From NCBI GenBank assembly GCA_052386455.1, contig JBQTKD010000034.1:1-64000 (forward strand): a DNA stretch of 64,000 nt, given 5' to 3'. Made by a program: the position numbers and the translations under genes. Position 1 is the first letter of the stretch. Each line of letters starts with the position of its first letter. The notes under the pieces were generated by a model. That model was given only the letters and a program-made list of their open reading frames with translations, had not been told where the DNA came from and searched no databases. The stretch is from JBQTKD01 sp052386455 (lineage in GTDB: Bacteria; Actinomycetota; Actinomycetes; Sporichthyales; Sporichthyaceae). Below, piece after piece: positions 63,661 through 64,000 of the stretch.

Positions 63661-64000
63661 TTAGCGAGTAGCGACCGCTTGCGCGGCCTTGGCGTAGGTC
63701 TCGAGATGGACCTCGGCCGAGCTCGTCCAGGTGAACAGCTGCGAGCGCGCGTGCGCGGCCTCGGACAGCGCCCGGCGGCGGTCCTCCTCGCCCAGCAGGC
63801 GCCGCAGGTTCCGGGCGATGCTGTCCGCCTCGGGTTCGGTGTACGCCGCGGCCTCGCCGCCCACCTCGGGCAGCGAGAGGCGCCGCGCGATCAGCACGGC
63901 CGCGCCGCAGGCCATGGCCTCCAGCGTCGGGAAACCGAAGCCCTCGGACCGGCTGGTGTAGGCCATGATCGTGGCACCGCCCATGAAGCCGGGCAGGTCC
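63661..64000 (-). CDS. GT4-family glycosyltransferase (C-terminal part, cut by window edge)
   Basis: The frame is open to the right edge. The visible 112 residues include the GT4 donor-site motif SRSEGFGFPTLEAMACGAAVL (E-x7-E), followed by SLPEVGGEAAAYTEPEADSIARNLRRLL and a C-terminal helix. These enzymes add hexoses, often mannose, from nucleotide sugars. It ends two bases before the GDP-mannose synthase-like gene, so the two probably form an operon. Confidence 0.88.
   Translation of the reverse strand, partial: DLPGFMGGATIMAYTSRSEGFGFPTLEAMACGAAVLIARRLSLPEVGGEAAAYTEPEADSIARNLRRLLGEEDRRRALSEAAHARSQLFTWTSSAEVHLETYAKAAQAVATR

Overview
The window is a GC-rich chromosomal segment (about 70% G+C, many GTG and TTG starts, four-base start/stop overlaps) from an actinobacterium. 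Markers are MtrA-MtrB-LpqB, a WhiB2-type regulator, the coenzyme F420 genes fbiA and fbiB, an HGxxPAAW membrane protein, a long HPF and an archaeal-type prolyl-tRNA synthetase. Gene order resembles the secA1 - lpqB-mtrB-mtrA - sahH - pmmA - whiB2 - fbiA - fbiB - manB region of Mycobacterium, with many insertions. Genus cannot be fixed from sequence reading alone. No rRNA, tRNA, CRISPR array, insertion sequence or prophage was seen.

Layout. 1-900: end of an unknown gene and a HAD phosphatase. 1006-6459 (minus): two tandem copies of the same four-gene cassette. Each has one secreted PsbP/LpqN-like protein and three single-pass membrane proteins with long heptad-rich outer domains whose only two cysteines lie at the extreme C-terminus. 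A divergent TetR gene shares a promoter region with them that carries two GGTAGYGATCGCTACC palindromes. I know no named system for this cassette; it is the main candidate for something undescribed. 7249-11126: secA and two small coupled genes. 11190-14335: HGxxPAAW, a winged-helix protein with an apparent CTG start, a RelE-type toxin-antitoxin pair beside a 5'-truncated SnoaL-like gene, and DUF2505. 14396-21527: hpf, comF, lpqB, mtrB, mtrA and mtnA.

21590-26977: a five-gene operon (Pro-rich polytopic protein, DUF4129, DUF4350, MoxR, DUF58). 27061-32563: three cupredoxins, proS, an acidic secreted protein and two NTR/TIMP-like exported proteins. 33153-39849: envelope-glycan style genes (FAD oxidoreductase, a flippase-GT2 fusion, a nucleotide-sugar epimerase) and the SpoIIM/RDD pair. 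40610-47740: ahcY, an orphan siderophore-type binding lipoprotein, a cation efflux protein, a SIS-domain isomerase, a Trm112-like protein, phosphomannomutase and DUF3499. 47869-56322: DUF1025, DUF5719, a giant GT2, whiB, fbiA and fbiB. 56438-64000: an AlkA-like glycosylase, three DUF3105 paralogues, a PGPGW membrane protein, an Nramp-like transporter, VapBC, a sugar-nucleotide transferase and the end of a GT4 glycosyltransferase.

Two themes recur. First, tandem paralogy of exported proteins: the cassette twice, cupredoxins three times, NTR-like twice, DUF3105 three times. Second, short intergenic repeats: a paired GCGCTGTACAGCGC element (two copies, each with exactly 60 bp between its palindromes), a hairpin family with TTACGTCCG arms, and GAGCGAAGC-type repeats. 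Most sit at gene ends, as terminators or mobile intergenic repeats would.
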